From positions 1-64,000 of the forward strand of contig CAJTQP010000002.1 of assembly GCA_910578575.1 (NCBI GenBank): 64,000 nucleotides of DNA. The letters are read 5' to 3'. Position numbers and translations under genes: made by a program. The notes beneath the pieces were generated by a model. It saw only the letters and a list, made by a program, of their open reading frames with translations. It made no database searches and was not told the origin of the DNA. Source of the DNA: an uncultured Oscillospiraceae bacterium. Its GTDB lineage: Bacteria > Bacillota > Clostridia > Oscillospirales > Oscillospiraceae. Positions 24,956 to 35,739 of this stretch are shown in pieces. How positions within the stretch are numbered: the stretch's first letter is position 1; each line of letters starts with the position of its first letter.

Positions 24956-25536
24956 CATATTAAACGGTAAAAGATATCCTCCAAGTGGATGTCCAAATCG
25001 TCGTATAGGCTGCACTGGAAGGTGGTGATCACAGCTGCGCGTTCCTCCTGAGTCAAGCGTGCCAAGAACCAGTCGGGGTGGAGCACGTAAACCTCATGGG
25101 TAACAAAGTGCCCATCCTGGAGGAAATACTGCTCCACAGTTCTATCGTTGGGGCTGACGATCCAGTACTCCCGGACCCCACAGCGTTCATAGACCTCCCG
25201 TTTGTGGTTTCGGTCGTATTTGGCCGTGCTGGGAGACAGGACCTCCACCACCAGGTCCGGCGCGCCGTGGACGCCATCTGGGGCGATCTTATCCCGGTCA
25301 CAGACGATCATCCCATCGGGGACGAAACGGTCTTTCTCTGTCAAATATAAATCCGTCCCGTCAGGAAATGGCGTGCAGCGCTTTCCGTGCAGATAGTTGG
25401 AAAAAATACGATAGATATTTCCAGCGACGAAATTATGGTTCACTGCGGGCCGCGGGGACATGAGGACGACATCACCGTCGATAAGCTCCTCCCAAGGCGC
25501 CTCCTGGAACGCCAGGTTATGGTCTAAATTCGCCAT
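24955..25536 (-). CDS. Uma2 family restriction-endonuclease-like protein
   Basis: 193 residues. The PD-(D/E)xK core is visible as RFVPDGMIVCD, GAPDLVVEVLSPSTAKYDR and then KREVYERCGVREYWIVSP. Uma2 (DUF820) proteins are abundant in cyanobacteria and Firmicutes and have nuclease-like folds; their biological role is unclear. It stands alone between the TA pair and the M23 peptidase, convergent with yafQ. Confidence 0.88.
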   Translation of the reverse strand: MANLDHNLAFQEAPWEELIDGDVVLMSPRPAVNHNFVAGNIYRIFSNYLHGKRCTPFPDGTDLYLTEKDRFVPDGMIVCDRDKIAPDGVHGAPDLVVEVLSPSTAKYDRNHKREVYERCGVREYWIVSPNDRTVEQYFLQDGHFVTHEVYVLHPDWFLARLTQEERAAVITTFQCSLYDDLDIHLEDIFYRLI

Positions 25537-25596
25537 GGGCGCACCTCCTTTTTTTTATTATACCCCACCGGCCCTGGGTTTCGCAAGCCCAGGCGC

Positions 25597-25638
25597 GAAA
25601 AAGCCGCCCTTCGGAACCCACGTCTCCGAAAGGCGGCT
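25597..25638 (-). terminator. Terminator of the M23 peptidase gene
   Basis: 14-bp stem (25625-25638 with 25602-25615, one G-U) with 9-base loop. The minus strand continues into TTTTT just after the peptidase stop. Confidence 0.85.
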
Positions 25639-25647
25639 CGTCTCCCC

Positions 25648-26976
25648 TTAGGGCAAACACTGCAAGGGGTCAATGGGCTCCTCCTGCCACAGCACTTCAA
25701 AGTGGCAATGGGGCCCGGTGGCTCGTCCGGTGGCCCCCACCTGGGCAATGGTCTGGCCCTGGACCACCTGGTCCCCTGCCTGGACCAACAGCTGGGAGCA
25801 GTGGGCGTAGTAGGTCACATAGCCGTTGCCGTGGTCGATCTTTACCAGGTTGCCATAGGTCCCCTTCTCCCCGGCCCAGGTCACGGTACCATCGGCAGAG
25901 GCCACGATGGTGCTGCCCTGGGCGGCGGCGATGTCCGCCCCCCGGTGGAAGCTGGTGGAGCCGAAGATGTCCCGGCTGCCAAAGCCAGAGGTGACGCTGC
26001 CCATACAGGGCCAGAGGAAGCGCCCCTGGGCCCCCTCCACCCCCTGGCCGGTGCCCACGGCGATCTGGGTGGACACCGGGGCCAGGACGGGGATGGTGGA
26101 CAGGTTCTCCCGCTGGGTCTCCTCCCCGCAGCGGTAGATCACCCGGTCTGTGCGCTGCTCCTTGCCGGGGACCCCCTCCCGGCGCTGGACCCGCTCCCCC
26201 ACCAGCAGGCTGGGGTCGTCGATCCGCTCCTCCTCCGGGGGGATCTGGGCGGTATAGGTCTCCAATTCCTCGGTGTACACCGCCAGCTTCGGGACAGGCT
26301 CAGCCTGTCCCCCCTCCGGGGCGAACACCGCCTGGACCTCCTCCTGGCCCAGGAGCTGCTGGGTCAATTCCTCCCCGGTGAGGATGGGGGTCCCGCTGGG
26401 GAGGTAGTCCAGCACCACCTCCACCGCATTGCCAAAGTAGACGGCGGCGGTAGAGGGGCCGCTGTAGTGGTCCTTCACCTGCTGGAGGGCCCCCTGGACC
26501 TCCCCCTCCTCCAGGCAGGCCCCCACAAGGGTGCCGTCGACCATGAGCACATAGGCCGCCTGGACCTGCTCCACGGTGTCCATCAGGGAGTCGGCCAGCT
26601 GGCCGGGGTCCTGGATGGTCTCCTTGGGGGCGATGGTCAGGTGCACCTGGGCGTCCTGGTAGGCGTAGTCCGTTTGGAGGATGGCGGAGACCTGTTCCTC
26701 CACCCGCTCCACCGCCTGCTGGTAAGTCTCCGCCCCCTGGATGTAGGCCACTTGCCCGCCGTCGGTGGTCACCGCGTAGCACAGGGTACAGCTGGACACC
26801 AGCAGCGCCCCCGCCGCCGACAGGCCCGTGAGCCCCAAAAGGAAGCCCGCCGCCACGTCCTTGCGCCGCCGCCGCCCCTCCAGGGCTGCCGGGAGGGGAA
26901 GGGGGTGCTCTGAGAGCTGGTAGGGTGGACGCTCTGCCTCCCGTCCAGCGTCCTTGGAAAAGCCGTTCTTCTTCAC
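25648..26976 (-). CDS. G5-domain M23 (LytM-type) cell-wall metallopeptidase
   Basis: 442 residues starting at GTG 26976 (AAAGGAG upstream). A basic cytoplasmic N-terminus, one transmembrane helix (about 43-67), an extracytoplasmic spacer (about 80-240), a G5 domain (about 250-295, GERVQRREGVPGKEQRTDRV) and an M23 catalytic domain (about 320-440). Zinc ligands are visible: FHRGADIA (His and Asp) and GPHCHFEV (HxH). It likely cleaves peptidoglycan cross-bridges or activates other hydrolases. Near its middle the gene contains a 21-bp palindrome (26291-26311). Confidence 0.93.
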   Translation of the reverse strand: MKKNGFSKDAGREAERPPYQLSEHPLPLPAALEGRRRRKDVAAGFLLGLTGLSAAGALLVSSCTLCYAVTTDGGQVAYIQGAETYQQAVERVEEQVSAILQTDYAYQDAQVHLTIAPKETIQDPGQLADSLMDTVEQVQAAYVLMVDGTLVGACLEEGEVQGALQQVKDHYSGPSTAAVYFGNAVEVVLDYLPSGTPILTGEELTQQLLGQEEVQAVFAPEGGQAEPVPKLAVYTEELETYTAQIPPEEERIDDPSLLVGERVQRREGVPGKEQRTDRVIYRCGEETQRENLSTIPVLAPVSTQIAVGTGQGVEGAQGRFLWPCMGSVTSGFGSRDIFGSTSFHRGADIAAAQGSTIVASADGTVTWAGEKGTYGNLVKIDHGNGYVTYYAHCSQLLVQAGDQVVQGQTIAQVGATGRATGPHCHFEVLWQEEPIDPLQCLP

Positions 26977-27156
26977 AAGCTTGCTCCTTTCCTTTGTGGT
27001 GGGATAAAACTACAAAACTGTTACAAACTGGTAACGATTCCAGGATAAAAGCCCCAGCCCCATTCGTCAAGGGGGCGCTTTTCAGAGATTTTGGCCCCTT
27101 TGGGCGCTTTTCTTAGAAGCGCCACGGATTCGTCCAGAATTTTTTTGCAGGAACCC

Positions 27157-27185
27157 TTTACACGCTATATTCCAGCGGGTATAAT
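27157..27185 (+). promoter_or_regulatory. Promoter of the XRE regulator (and probably lepA)
   Basis: TTTACA at 27157-27162, 17-base spacer, perfect TATAAT at 27180-27185, 27 bases before the ATG. Confidence 0.7.
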
Positions 27186-27212
27186 AATACGGATTGTTAA
27201 AGGAGGGAACCC

Positions 27213-27590
27213 ATGCACGGTACATTTTCCCAGGCGCTGTCCCGGCTGCGCCGCGAGAAAGGGGTCAGCCAACGGCAGGCGGCCCAGGCGTTGGAGGTAT
27301 CCCAGGCCCTCCTGTCCCACTACGAGAATGGGATCCGGGAGCCGGGCCTGGCCTTTGTGGCCCGCGCCTGCGACTACTATCAGGTCTCAGCGGACTATCT
27401 CCTGGGGCGCACCGGGGAGCGCAGCGGCCCCAAGCCGCCGCCGGAGGATGCGGAGGGCTCGGAACAGCTGCTCCTGCGCACCGGTCAGGCCCTGGGCAAC
27501 GCCTGGGCACAGCTGTGCCGGAGCGACCCAGCCCTGGCCCCCCTGTTTCTGCGCCTGTCTGAGGCCCTGGCCCAGGAGGGCAAGCACTAA
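27213..27590 (+). CDS. XRE-family transcriptional regulator
   Basis: 125 residues. An N-terminal helix-turn-helix (about 5-62: [20 protein letters not shown], then [18 protein letters not shown]) ends in the common [10 protein letters not shown]. The C-terminal half is a short helical region without a known ligand domain. AAAGGAGGG lies before the ATG. It is 43 bases upstream of lepA and probably co-transcribed; whether it regulates the divergent M23 gene is unknown. Confidence 0.88.
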   Translation: MHGTFSQALSRLRREKGVSQRQAAQALEVSQALLSHYENGIREPGLAFVARACDYYQVSADYLLGRTGERSGPKPPPEDAEGSEQLLLRTGQALGNAWAQLCRSDPALAPLFLRLSEALAQEGKH

Positions 27591-27633
27591 AGCGCCCACC
27601 GCCCCGGCGGCAGCGCAGTTAGGAGGAAGCAAC

Positions 27634-29439
27634 ATGACGGAACAATCCAACATCCGTAATTTTTCCATCATCGCCCACATCGACCACGGTAAGTCCACCC
27701 TGGCCGACCGGCTGCTGGAGCTGTGCAACGCCGTCTCCGAACGGGAGATGGAGAACCAGCTCTTGGACAATATGGACCTGGAACGGGAGCGGGGCATCAC
27801 CATCAAGGCCCGCGCCGTGACCATCCAGTATGATGCCCTGGACGGGGAGCGCTATACCCTCAACCTCATCGACACCCCCGGCCATGTGGACTTTAACTAT
27901 GAGGTCTCCCGCTCCCTGGCCGCCTGCGAAGGGGCGGTGCTGGTGGTGGACGCCTCCCAGGGGGTGGAGGCCCAGACCCTGGCCAACACCTACCTGGCCA
28001 TGGAGCACGACCTGGAGATCCGGCCGGTGATCAACAAGATCGACCTCCCCGCCGCCGACGTGCCCCGTGTGAAAACCGAGGTGGAGAACGTCATCGGTCT
28101 GGAGGCCCAGGACGCCCCCGCCATCTCCGCCAAGCTGGGGCAGAACATCCGGGACGTGCTGGAGGACGTGGTGAACCACATCCCCGCCCCCAGCGGAGAC
28201 CCCACGGCCCCCTTCAAGGCCCTGATCTTTGACAGCCAGTATGACGCCTACCGGGGGGTGGTGGTCTACTTCCGGGTGATGGACGGCAGCCTGACCCTCT
28301 CGGACACCGTGCGCATGATGGCCTCCGGGGCCACATACAGTTTGGTAGAGATCGGCCGGCTCCTGCCCACCCGCTTAGAGCCCTGCGACAAGCTCTCCGC
28401 CGGAGAGGTGGGCTATTTGACCGCCTCCATCAAGAACGTGAAGGACACCCAGGTGGGGGACACCATCACCACCGTGGAGCGCCCGGCGGCGGAGCCCCTG
28501 CCCGGCTACCGCCCCGCCCGGAGCATGGTGTATTGCGGCATCTACACCGAGGACGGCTCCAAGTACCCCGATCTGCGGGACGCATTGGAGAAGCTACAGC
28601 TCAACGACGCCTCCCTGACCTTCGAGCCGGAGACCTCCGTGGCCCTGGGCTTTGGCTTTCGCTGCGGCTTTTTGGGGATGCTCCACATGGAGATCATCCA
28701 GGAGCGCCTGGAGCGGGAGTTTGACCTGGACCTCATCACCACCCTGCCCAACGTCATCTATCAGGTGACCCGCACCGACGGCAGCGAGCTGCGGGTGGAC
28801 AATCCCCACAACTACCCCGACCCCTCCCAGATCACCGAGCAGCGGGAGCCCTACGTGAAGGTCTCCATCATCTCCCCTCCAGACTACGTGGGCAACATCA
28901 TGCCCATGTGCCAGGAGCGCCGGGGGGAGTTCAAGGACATGCAGTACTTGGACACCAACCTGGTGGAGATCCACTACCACATGCCCCTCAACGAGATCAT
29001 CTACGACTTCTTCGACGCCTTGAAGGCCAAGACGCGGGGCTATGCCTCCCTGGACTATGAGTTTTTGGACTACCGCCCCTCAGACCTGGTAAAAGTGGAC
29101 CTGCTGCTCAACGGGGACCAGGTGGACGCCCTGTCCTTCATCGCCCACCGGGAAAAGGCCTACGCCCGCGCCCGGCGGATCTGCGAAAAGCTCAAGGAGA
29201 ACATCCCCCGCCAGCTCTTCGAGGTCCCCGTCCAGGCGGCCATCGGAGGGAAGATCATCGCCAGGGAGACCGTGAAGGCCATGCGCAAGGACGTGCTGGC
29301 CAAGTGCTACGGCGGCGACATCACCCGGAAAAAGAAGCTCTTGGAAAAGCAGAAAGAGGGCAAGAAGAAGATGCGCACTCTGGGCACCGTCCAGCTCCCC
29401 ACGGAGGCGTTCATGGCGGTGCTGAAGCTGGACGAGTGA
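27634..29439 (+). CDS. lepA: Elongation factor 4 (LepA)
   Basis: 601 residues. The GTPase G1 motif [10 protein letters not shown]2 ERGITIK, G3 DTPGHVDF, G4 NKID, then domains II-IV and the LepA-specific C-terminal domain ([43 protein letters not shown]). It back-translocates or rescues stalled ribosomes. The start is ATG 27634 after AGGAGG; a longer frame back to 27091 is chance and overlaps the XRE gene. Confidence 0.97.
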   Translation: MTEQSNIRNFSIIAHIDHGKSTLADRLLELCNAVSEREMENQLLDNMDLERERGITIKARAVTIQYDALDGERYTLNLIDTPGHVDFNYEVSRSLAACEGAVLVVDASQGVEAQTLANTYLAMEHDLEIRPVINKIDLPAADVPRVKTEVENVIGLEAQDAPAISAKLGQNIRDVLEDVVNHIPAPSGDPTAPFKALIFDSQYDAYRGVVVYFRVMDGSLTLSDTVRMMASGATYSLVEIGRLLPTRLEPCDKLSAGEVGYLTASIKNVKDTQVGDTITTVERPAAEPLPGYRPARSMVYCGIYTEDGSKYPDLRDALEKLQLNDASLTFEPETSVALGFGFRCGFLGMLHMEIIQERLEREFDLDLITTLPNVIYQVTRTDGSELRVDNPHNYPDPSQITEQREPYVKVSIISPPDYVGNIMPMCQERRGEFKDMQYLDTNLVEIHYHMPLNEIIYDFFDALKAKTRGYASLDYEFLDYRPSDLVKVDLLLNGDQVDALSFIAHREKAYARARRICEKLKENIPRQLFEVPVQAAIGGKIIARETVKAMRKDVLAKCYGGDITRKKKLLEKQKEGKKKMRTLGTVQLPTEAFMAVLKLDE

Positions 29440-29469
29440 CCCCACAACACAAAAAAGGAGGCCGTCCCC

Positions 29470-30060
29470 ATGTCGGCAAGAGAAGAATTTATCGAGGTGT
29501 ATCAGGAACACATCCACCGGGAGGGCGCCGACGCCCTGCTGGACTACCTGAGCAACAAAAGCGACTTTTTCACCGCCCCGGCCTCCGCCCGCTACCACGG
29601 GGCCTACGCCGGGGGGCTGTGTGAGCACAGCCTCAACGTCTACCACTGCCTGGCGGACTACCTCCAGCGGGAGCGGGTCACGGACCTCTATGGCCTGGAG
29701 TACAGCCCGGAATCCATCGCCCTGGTGTCCCTGCTCCACGACGTGTGTAAGATCGGCTGCTACAAGCCCTCCACCCGCAACGTCAAGGGCCCCGACGGGA
29801 AGTGGACCCAGGTGCCCACCTTCCAGTTCGAGGACCCCCTGCCCTACGGCCACGGGGAGAAGTCGGTGTATGTGGTCAACGGCTTCGTGCGCCTGACGCG
29901 GGAGGAGGCCATGGCCATCCGCTGGCACATGGGCTTTTCCGGCACCGAGGACAACCGCCTGGTGGGGCGGGCCTTTGTGAAATACCCCCTGGCCTTCGCC
30001 CTGTCCGTGGCGGATATGGAGGCCTCTTACTTCTTAGAACAAGAAGGAACTTCATTCTAA
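29470..30060 (+). CDS. HD-domain phosphohydrolase
   Basis: 196 residues. Metal ligands of the HD superfamily are visible: His in GLCEHSLNV, the HD pair in SLLHDVCKIG, His in YGHGEKSVYV, His in RWHMG and Asp in SVADMEASY. Such proteins hydrolyse nucleotide or phosphate esters; the substrate is unknown. It lies 30 bases after lepA with AAAAAAGGAGG before the ATG. Confidence 0.85.
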   Translation: MSAREEFIEVYQEHIHREGADALLDYLSNKSDFFTAPASARYHGAYAGGLCEHSLNVYHCLADYLQRERVTDLYGLEYSPESIALVSLLHDVCKIGCYKPSTRNVKGPDGKWTQVPTFQFEDPLPYGHGEKSVYVVNGFVRLTREEAMAIRWHMGFSGTEDNRLVGRAFVKYPLAFALSVADMEASYFLEQEGTSF

Positions 30061-30142
30061 TTCTGATCCGCGCACACCCCCGCGCCATACCCAACGCGCC
30101 CCCCTGCGGATCGAGGGCGCAGGAAAGGAAATTTTGACATTC

Positions 30143-31966
30143 ATGACGAGCTTTGCGTCTCTAGGAATCCACGAGCCCATCCTCCGCGCCTTGGAGGACT
30201 ATGGTTATCGGGAACCCACAACCATTCAGGAAAAAGCCATCCCGGCGGGCATCCAGGGCCGGGACGTGTTGGGCAGCGCCCAGACGGGGACAGGCAAGAC
30301 CTGCGCCTTCGGCGTGCCCATTTTACAACAGCTCTCGGAGCGGAAAGGCCCCAAGGCCGTCCGGGCCCTGATCCTCACCCCCACCCGTGAGCTGGCCATC
30401 CAGATCGACGACAACCTCCACGCCTATGGCAAGAACCTCCCCCTCACCGAGGCGGTGATCTTCGGGGGCGTGGGCCAGGCCCCCCAGGTGGAGCGGCTAA
30501 AAAAGGGCGTGGACGTCCTCACCGCCACCCCCGGCCGCCTCCTGGACCTGTGCAACCAGAAGCTGCTGGACCTGTCCCAGGTGGAGATCTTCGTCCTGGA
30601 CGAGGCGGACCGGATGCTGGACATGGGCTTCATCCACGACGTGCGGAAGGTGATCGCCCTGCTGCCCAAGCAGAAGCAGACCATGTTCTTCTCCGCCACC
30701 CTGCCCCCGGAGATCCTAGACCTGGTGGACAGCCTCCTCCACGACCCGGTGAAGGTGGCCGCCGCCCCGGTGTCCTCTCCGGTGGAGGTGATCCGCCAGG
30801 AGGTCTGCCTGGTGGACCGGAACAACAAGACCTCTCTGCTGGTGCAGATCCTCCAGGAGGAGCAGGTGAAAAACGCTTTGGTGTTCACCCGCACCAAGCA
30901 CGGGGCGGATAAGGTGGCCCGCGACCTCACCCGCCGGGGGGTCTCCGCCGCCGCCATCCACGGCAACAAGTCCCAGACCGCCCGGCAGGAGAGCCTGCGG
31001 CGCTTCAAGGCCGGAGAGCTGCAAGTGCTGGTGGCCACGGACATCGCCGCCCGCGGACTGGACATCGAAGAGCTGTCCCACGTGTTCAACTACAACCTCT
31101 CCGAGGTGCCGGAGACCTATATCCACCGCATCGGCCGCACCGGCCGGGCCGGGCGGGGGGGCACCGCCATCTCCTTTTGCGACTATGGGGAGATGCCCCT
31201 GCTGCGGGACATCGAGCGCCTGTTGAAAAAGCCCGTCCCCCGGCGGCAGCACGACTTCCCCATGGAGGTCTTTGAGGCCCCCAAGAAGGACGCCAAGGGC
31301 CGGGTCATCAACGCCGACGACGATGAGGCACGGCAGGCCGCCCGGCAGCGCAACGCCCAGCGCAAGGCGGAGAAGAAGGCCAAGGAGGCCAAAGAGCCCG
31401 CTGTGAAGCTGACGGCCCCCCCGGCCAAATCCCCCAAAGCGCCCCCGGCGGCCCCACCCGCCCCCAAGGCCAAGCCCACCCGGCGGCCCATGCCCCACGG
31501 CAAGCAGGACCTGCGGAACTTGCAGGCATTTTTAGACGCCCAGCCGGACCCCGACGAGACCCCTGTCTCCCCCATCCACCGGGACCCCCTGGATGGGGAG
31601 GTCATCATGGACGCCACCGCCCGGCTCCTCTCCGCCAAGCCGGTGTACCACTACTACGACCCCGCCAAGGCCCAGGAAGGCCGTCGCCAGGAGGGGAAGC
31701 GAAAGGGCCGGGGCAAGGCCAGGGACAAGGGCCCCAAGGAGGCCGCCCCCGCCAAGGCCACCGTCCTGCCCCCGGAGAAGAAGCCTGCCCGCCGCCGGGA
31801 GCCCCCCAAAAAGGGCGCGCCGACCCCGGTGCAGCGGACCTCCCAGCGGCTCACCCGCGGGGGGAAGGGGCGCATCCCCCCCAAGCCCAGTCTGCCGCAA
31901 AGCCGCCAGAAGGACTCCACCGAGCAGAAAAGCCTCATGAAGCCCTTCTATATCGACCATGATTAA
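30143..31966 (+). CDS. DEAD-box ATP-dependent RNA helicase
   Basis: 607 residues. Helicase core about 1-370: Q motif PTTIQEKAIP, AQTGTGKT, PTRELA, TPGRLLD, DEAD, SAT, ATDIAARGLD and HRIGRTGRAG. The remaining about 230 residues are a low-complexity Lys/Arg/Pro/Ala tail, likely RNA-binding. This is the RhlE/CshA class used in ribosome assembly or mRNA decay. ATG 30143 (MTSFASLG) is preferred; TTG 30134 is only 4 bases from the AAGGAAA ribosome binding site. Confidence 0.93.
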   Translation: MTSFASLGIHEPILRALEDYGYREPTTIQEKAIPAGIQGRDVLGSAQTGTGKTCAFGVPILQQLSERKGPKAVRALILTPTRELAIQIDDNLHAYGKNLPLTEAVIFGGVGQAPQVERLKKGVDVLTATPGRLLDLCNQKLLDLSQVEIFVLDEADRMLDMGFIHDVRKVIALLPKQKQTMFFSATLPPEILDLVDSLLHDPVKVAAAPVSSPVEVIRQEVCLVDRNNKTSLLVQILQEEQVKNALVFTRTKHGADKVARDLTRRGVSAAAIHGNKSQTARQESLRRFKAGELQVLVATDIAARGLDIEELSHVFNYNLSEVPETYIHRIGRTGRAGRGGTAISFCDYGEMPLLRDIERLLKKPVPRRQHDFPMEVFEAPKKDAKGRVINADDDEARQAARQRNAQRKAEKKAKEAKEPAVKLTAPPAKSPKAPPAAPPAPKAKPTRRPMPHGKQDLRNLQAFLDAQPDPDETPVSPIHRDPLDGEVIMDATARLLSAKPVYHYYDPAKAQEGRRQEGKRKGRGKARDKGPKEAAPAKATVLPPEKKPARRREPPKKGAPTPVQRTSQRLTRGGKGRIPPKPSLPQSRQKDSTEQKSLMKPFYIDHD

Positions 31967-32867
31967 GGACGAGACCTGGCAGGCGCGGGAGCGTCCCCCC
32001 GCCCCCAGGGGCCCACGGCGGGCCAGGGGACGGCGGCGGCGCCCCTTCCGCCGCTTCCTGTGTTGGGTGGTGGCGGTGGCCGCCCTGGCGGGGTGGCTGT
32101 GGTGGCAGCAGAACGGGCTGTCCACCGAGACCCTCACCGTCACCGGGGCCCCGGAGGGCTTTGCCGGCTACCGCATCGCCGTCCTCACCGACATCCACGG
32201 CAAGGAGTTCGGCCCCGGCAACCAGCGGCTATTCCAATTCCTCCAGGGGCTAGAGCCGGACATGATCGCCCTGGTGGGGGACCTGGTCCACAAGCAGGAG
32301 CAGCTATCCATGGTGCCCCCTCTGGCCCAGGGCCTGGCCCAGATCGCCCCCACCTACTACGTCACCGGCAACCATGAGTGGGCCGCCAAGGTGGTCCGGG
32401 AGCTGGAGCCCATGCTGGAGGAAAACGGCGTCACCGTCCTGTCCAACCGCTATGTGATGCTGGAGCGGGAGGGCAGCCGCCTGGCCCTTTTGGGGGCTGA
32501 GGACCCCAACGGCTACGCCGACCAAAAGACCATCGTGCAGTTGGCCAATGAGGTCCGGGCGGAGCAGGGGGCCCACTGCTATCAGCTCTTACTGAGCCAC
32601 CGCAACAACCTTTATGAAAAATACGCCCTGTCCGGGGTGGACCTGACCCTGGCGGGCCACGCCCACGGGGGCTTCATCCGCCTGCCGGGCACCGACGGCC
32701 TGTTGGGCCACAGCCCGGAGGGCTTGAAATTCCTGCCCAGCTACACGGCGGGGCTCTACCCGTTAGACCACGGCACCCTGGCGGTGTCGCGGGGCCTAGG
32801 GAACCAGCCCCCCACTTTCCGCCTGTTCAACCGGCCGGATGTGCCCCTGGTGGTGCTCCAGCCGTGA
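31959..32867 (+). CDS. Membrane-anchored metallophosphoesterase
   Basis: 302 residues. A very basic N-terminus ([13 protein letters not shown]), one transmembrane helix (about 34-49) and a calcineurin-like domain: LTDIHG, VGDLVH, GNHEW and GHAHGG metal motifs. This is the YkuE-like class that acts on membrane-proximal substrates. It overlaps the helicase by 8 bases and precedes mnmG. Confidence 0.88.
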   Translation: MIKDETWQARERPPAPRGPRRARGRRRRPFRRFLCWVVAVAALAGWLWWQQNGLSTETLTVTGAPEGFAGYRIAVLTDIHGKEFGPGNQRLFQFLQGLEPDMIALVGDLVHKQEQLSMVPPLAQGLAQIAPTYYVTGNHEWAAKVVRELEPMLEENGVTVLSNRYVMLEREGSRLALLGAEDPNGYADQKTIVQLANEVRAEQGAHCYQLLLSHRNNLYEKYALSGVDLTLAGHAHGGFIRLPGTDGLLGHSPEGLKFLPSYTAGLYPLDHGTLAVSRGLGNQPPTFRLFNRPDVPLVVLQP

Positions 32868-32902
32868 CCATCCCAGCAAACAAGAAGGAGATACCACCTG
32901 TT

Positions 32903-34807
32903 ATGGAATGCCAACGCGCCAGCCGGACCTATGAGGCCGGTAGCTATGAGATCGCCGTGGTGGGGGCGGGCCACGCGGGCATCGAGGCCGCCCTGGCCGC
33001 CGCCCGCCTGGGGCTGCGCACCCTCTGCTTCACCATCAACCTGGACGCCGTGGGGAATATGCCCTGCAACCCCGCCATCGGCGGCACCGGCAAGGGCCAC
33101 CTGGTCCGGGAGCTGGACGCCCTGGGGGGGGAGATGGCCAAAGCCGCGGACCTGGCCTGCATCCAATACCGCATCCTGAACCGGGGGAAGGGACCAGCGG
33201 TCCACTCCCTCCGGGCCCAGGCAGACCGGCGGCTCTACCAGTCCATTATGAAGCATACCTTAGAGCGCCAGGAAAACCTATGGGTGAAGCAGGCAGAGGT
33301 CACGGACTTGCTGGTGGAGGACGGGGCCGTCTGTGGGGTGGTCACCGCCACCGGGGCGGTCTACCGGGTAAAGGCCGCCGTGCTGTGCTCCGGGACCTAC
33401 CTGGGGGGCAAGACCATCGTGGGAGAGGTGGAGCGCTGGAGCGGTCCCGACGGGATGTTCGGCGCCAACGCCCTGACGGAGAGCCTCCGGGCGGCGGGGC
33501 TGCGCCTGCGGCGCTTCAAAACCGGCACGCCCCCCAGGGTGAACGCCCGCTCCATCGACTTCTCCCAGCTGGAAAAGCAGGAGGGGGACGGCGACGCCAT
33601 CCCCTTCTCCTTCACCAATGACCAGCCCGCCCCCAACCGGGTGTGCTGCTACATCACTTACACCAACGAGAAAACCCACGCCATCATCCGGGACAGCCTG
33701 GACCGCTCCCCCCTGTTCTCCGGGGCCATCGAGGGGGTGGGGCCACGGTACTGCCCCTCCATCGAGGACAAGATCGTCCGCTTCCCGGACAAGCCCCGGC
33801 ACCAGCTTTTTCTGGAGCCTATGGGCCTGGACACGGAGGAGATTTACATCCAGGGCTTCTCCTCCTCCCTGCCGGAGGAGGTGCAGCTGGCCATGCTGCG
33901 CACCCTGCCGGGGCTGGAGCAGGCGGAGATGACCCGCCCGGCCTACGCCATCGAATACGACTGCGTGGACCCCACCCAGCTCCACCCCACCCTGGAGCAC
34001 AAACTGGTCTCCGGCCTCTACGGGGCGGGGCAGTTCAACGGCTCCTCCGGCTATGAGGAGGCCGCCGCCCAGGGCTTTGTGGCGGGGGTGAACGCCGCCT
34101 TAAAACTCCTGGGCCGGGAGCCCCTGATCTTGGACCGGAGCCAGGGGTATATTGGGGTGCTTATCGACGACCTGGTGACCAAGGGCACCAACGAACCCTA
34201 TCGGATGATGACCTCCCGGACGGAATACCGCCTGCTCCACCGCCAGGACAACGCCGACCAGCGGCTGTGCCCCGTGGGCTACCGTCTGGGGCTGGTGAGC
34301 CGGGAGCGGTACCAAGCGGTTTTGGAAAAGTACCAGGCGGTGGAACGGGAGCAGCAGCGCTTGGACCACTGCGGCGTGGCCCCCAGCGACGCCCTGAACG
34401 CCCTGTTGGAAGAGAAGGGAGAGCCGCCGGTGAAGAACAGCCAGCGCCTCTCCGATCTCCTGCGCCGCCCCAAGTTGTGCTACGACGACCTGGCCCCCTT
34501 GGACCCGGAACGTCCCCCCCTGCCTAAGGCCGTCACGGAACAGGTGGAGATTTCCGTGAAATACGCCGGGTACATCGCCCGGCAGCAGCGGCAGGTGGAG
34601 GAGATGCGCCGCATGGAGCGCAAGGCTCTCCCCCCGGATCTGGACTACAACGCCCTCACCGGCCTGCGCCTGGAGGCCCGGCAGAAGTTGCACGACATCC
34701 GCCCCCAGAATTTGGGCCAGGCGGGGCGCATCTCCGGGGTGTCCCCGGCGGATATCGCGGCGCTGATGATCCACCTAGAACGCTTGGAGCGGGAGAGCCG
34801 CCCCTAG
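32903..34807 (+). CDS. mnmG: tRNA uridine-5-carboxymethylaminomethyl modification enzyme MnmG
   Basis: 634 residues. FAD-binding [19 protein letters not shown] at the N-terminus, [48 protein letters not shown] and TSRTEYRLL. With MnmE it installs the cmnm5 group on the wobble uridine of several tRNAs. ATG 32903 follows AAGGAG by 12 bases; GTG 32864 would overlap the preceding gene. mnmE is not in the window. The tRNA 2-thiolase mnmA, acting on the same wobble base, lies 0.9 kb downstream. Confidence 0.95.
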   Translation: MECQRASRTYEAGSYEIAVVGAGHAGIEAALAAARLGLRTLCFTINLDAVGNMPCNPAIGGTGKGHLVRELDALGGEMAKAADLACIQYRILNRGKGPAVHSLRAQADRRLYQSIMKHTLERQENLWVKQAEVTDLLVEDGAVCGVVTATGAVYRVKAAVLCSGTYLGGKTIVGEVERWSGPDGMFGANALTESLRAAGLRLRRFKTGTPPRVNARSIDFSQLEKQEGDGDAIPFSFTNDQPAPNRVCCYITYTNEKTHAIIRDSLDRSPLFSGAIEGVGPRYCPSIEDKIVRFPDKPRHQLFLEPMGLDTEEIYIQGFSSSLPEEVQLAMLRTLPGLEQAEMTRPAYAIEYDCVDPTQLHPTLEHKLVSGLYGAGQFNGSSGYEEAAAQGFVAGVNAALKLLGREPLILDRSQGYIGVLIDDLVTKGTNEPYRMMTSRTEYRLLHRQDNADQRLCPVGYRLGLVSRERYQAVLEKYQAVEREQQRLDHCGVAPSDALNALLEEKGEPPVKNSQRLSDLLRRPKLCYDDLAPLDPERPPLPKAVTEQVEISVKYAGYIARQQRQVEEMRRMERKALPPDLDYNALTGLRLEARQKLHDIRPQNLGQAGRISGVSPADIAALMIHLERLERESRP

Positions 34808-34824
34808 AGAAAGGAACCCCCACC

Positions 34825-35739
34825 ATGGACTTGATCCACGTAAAAGGCAACACATACTACCTGGACGGCCCCCAGCTGATCGGGCTGTACAAGTTGGACG
34901 ATACCCGCTGCCTCCTCTTCGACCCCGGCAGCGGCAAGCTCAGGGCCCCCCTGGAGGAGGCCCTGAACCGGCACGGCCTCACCCCTGTGGGGGTGGCCTG
35001 CACCCACATGCACTACGACCACCATGAGAACACCCGGTACTTCCGGGAAACCTACGGCGCGGAAACCTGCCTGCCCCAGTTGGAGGCGGATATCGTGCGC
35101 TGCGAGCAGAGCTTGAAAAACCACCTGTTCAACTTCTCCATGGGCCGCATCCGCACCACCCCCCGGCTCCAGGCCCTGGTGTGCCCGGTGGACCATGTGG
35201 TGGGGCTGGAGGAGACCCAGGTGGTGCTGGCAGGGGTGCCTCTGGCGGTGGTGCGCACCCCCGGCCACGCCCCGGACCACTGCTGCTTCATCACCCCGGA
35301 CAACGTGTGCTACCTGGGGGACGTGCTGATGACCCAGGACATTTTGCGGGACTCCATGGTCCCCTTCGTCTTTGACATGACCGACGACCTGGCCAGCAAG
35401 GAGAAGGTGAAGGGGCTGACCTGCGACGCCTACATCCTCTCCCACAAGGGGGTCATTTGGGGCAGCATCGCGGACCTGGCCCAGGAGAACATCCAGCGGG
35501 TGCTGGGGCAGTTGGACGCCTGCGCCGCCCTGGTCACAGGGCCCATGACCTATAGCGCATTCTACGCCGCCGTGGTCCAGGCCATGGAGCTGCCGGTGGG
35601 CCATTCGGCCCGTGCCCAACACTTGGAGCGCTACATCCGCCCCTATCTGGAATACCTCACCGACCGGGGGGATCTGACCCTCATCGACATCGACGGTGCC
35701 CCCGCCGTGGCCCCTGGGGAGGCCCACCATGGACGATAA
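34825..35739 (+). CDS. Metallo-beta-lactamase-fold hydrolase (paralogue 1)
   Basis: 304 residues. Zinc motif HMHYDHH, then a His in RTPGHAPDHCC, Asp in CYLGDVLMT and a final His in ILSHKG. The overall order is that of glyoxalase II/MBL hydrolases. It is similar along its length to the second MBL gene after mnmA (VKGNTYYLDG / VKGNTWVLKS starts, YKLDDTRC / YKVDDSHC). It overlaps mnmA by 11 bases. The substrate is unknown. Confidence 0.88.
   Translation: MDLIHVKGNTYYLDGPQLIGLYKLDDTRCLLFDPGSGKLRAPLEEALNRHGLTPVGVACTHMHYDHHENTRYFRETYGAETCLPQLEADIVRCEQSLKNHLFNFSMGRIRTTPRLQALVCPVDHVVGLEETQVVLAGVPLAVVRTPGHAPDHCCFITPDNVCYLGDVLMTQDILRDSMVPFVFDMTDDLASKEKVKGLTCDAYILSHKGVIWGSIADLAQENIQRVLGQLDACAALVTGPMTYSAFYAAVVQAMELPVGHSARAQHLERYIRPYLEYLTDRGDLTLIDIDGAPAVAPGEAHHGR

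Noticed and set aside
27091..27633. N-terminal extension of LepA
   Set aside because: Overlaps the XRE gene in another frame, has Arg/Pro-rich composition; ATG 27634 with AGGAGG gives standard EF4.
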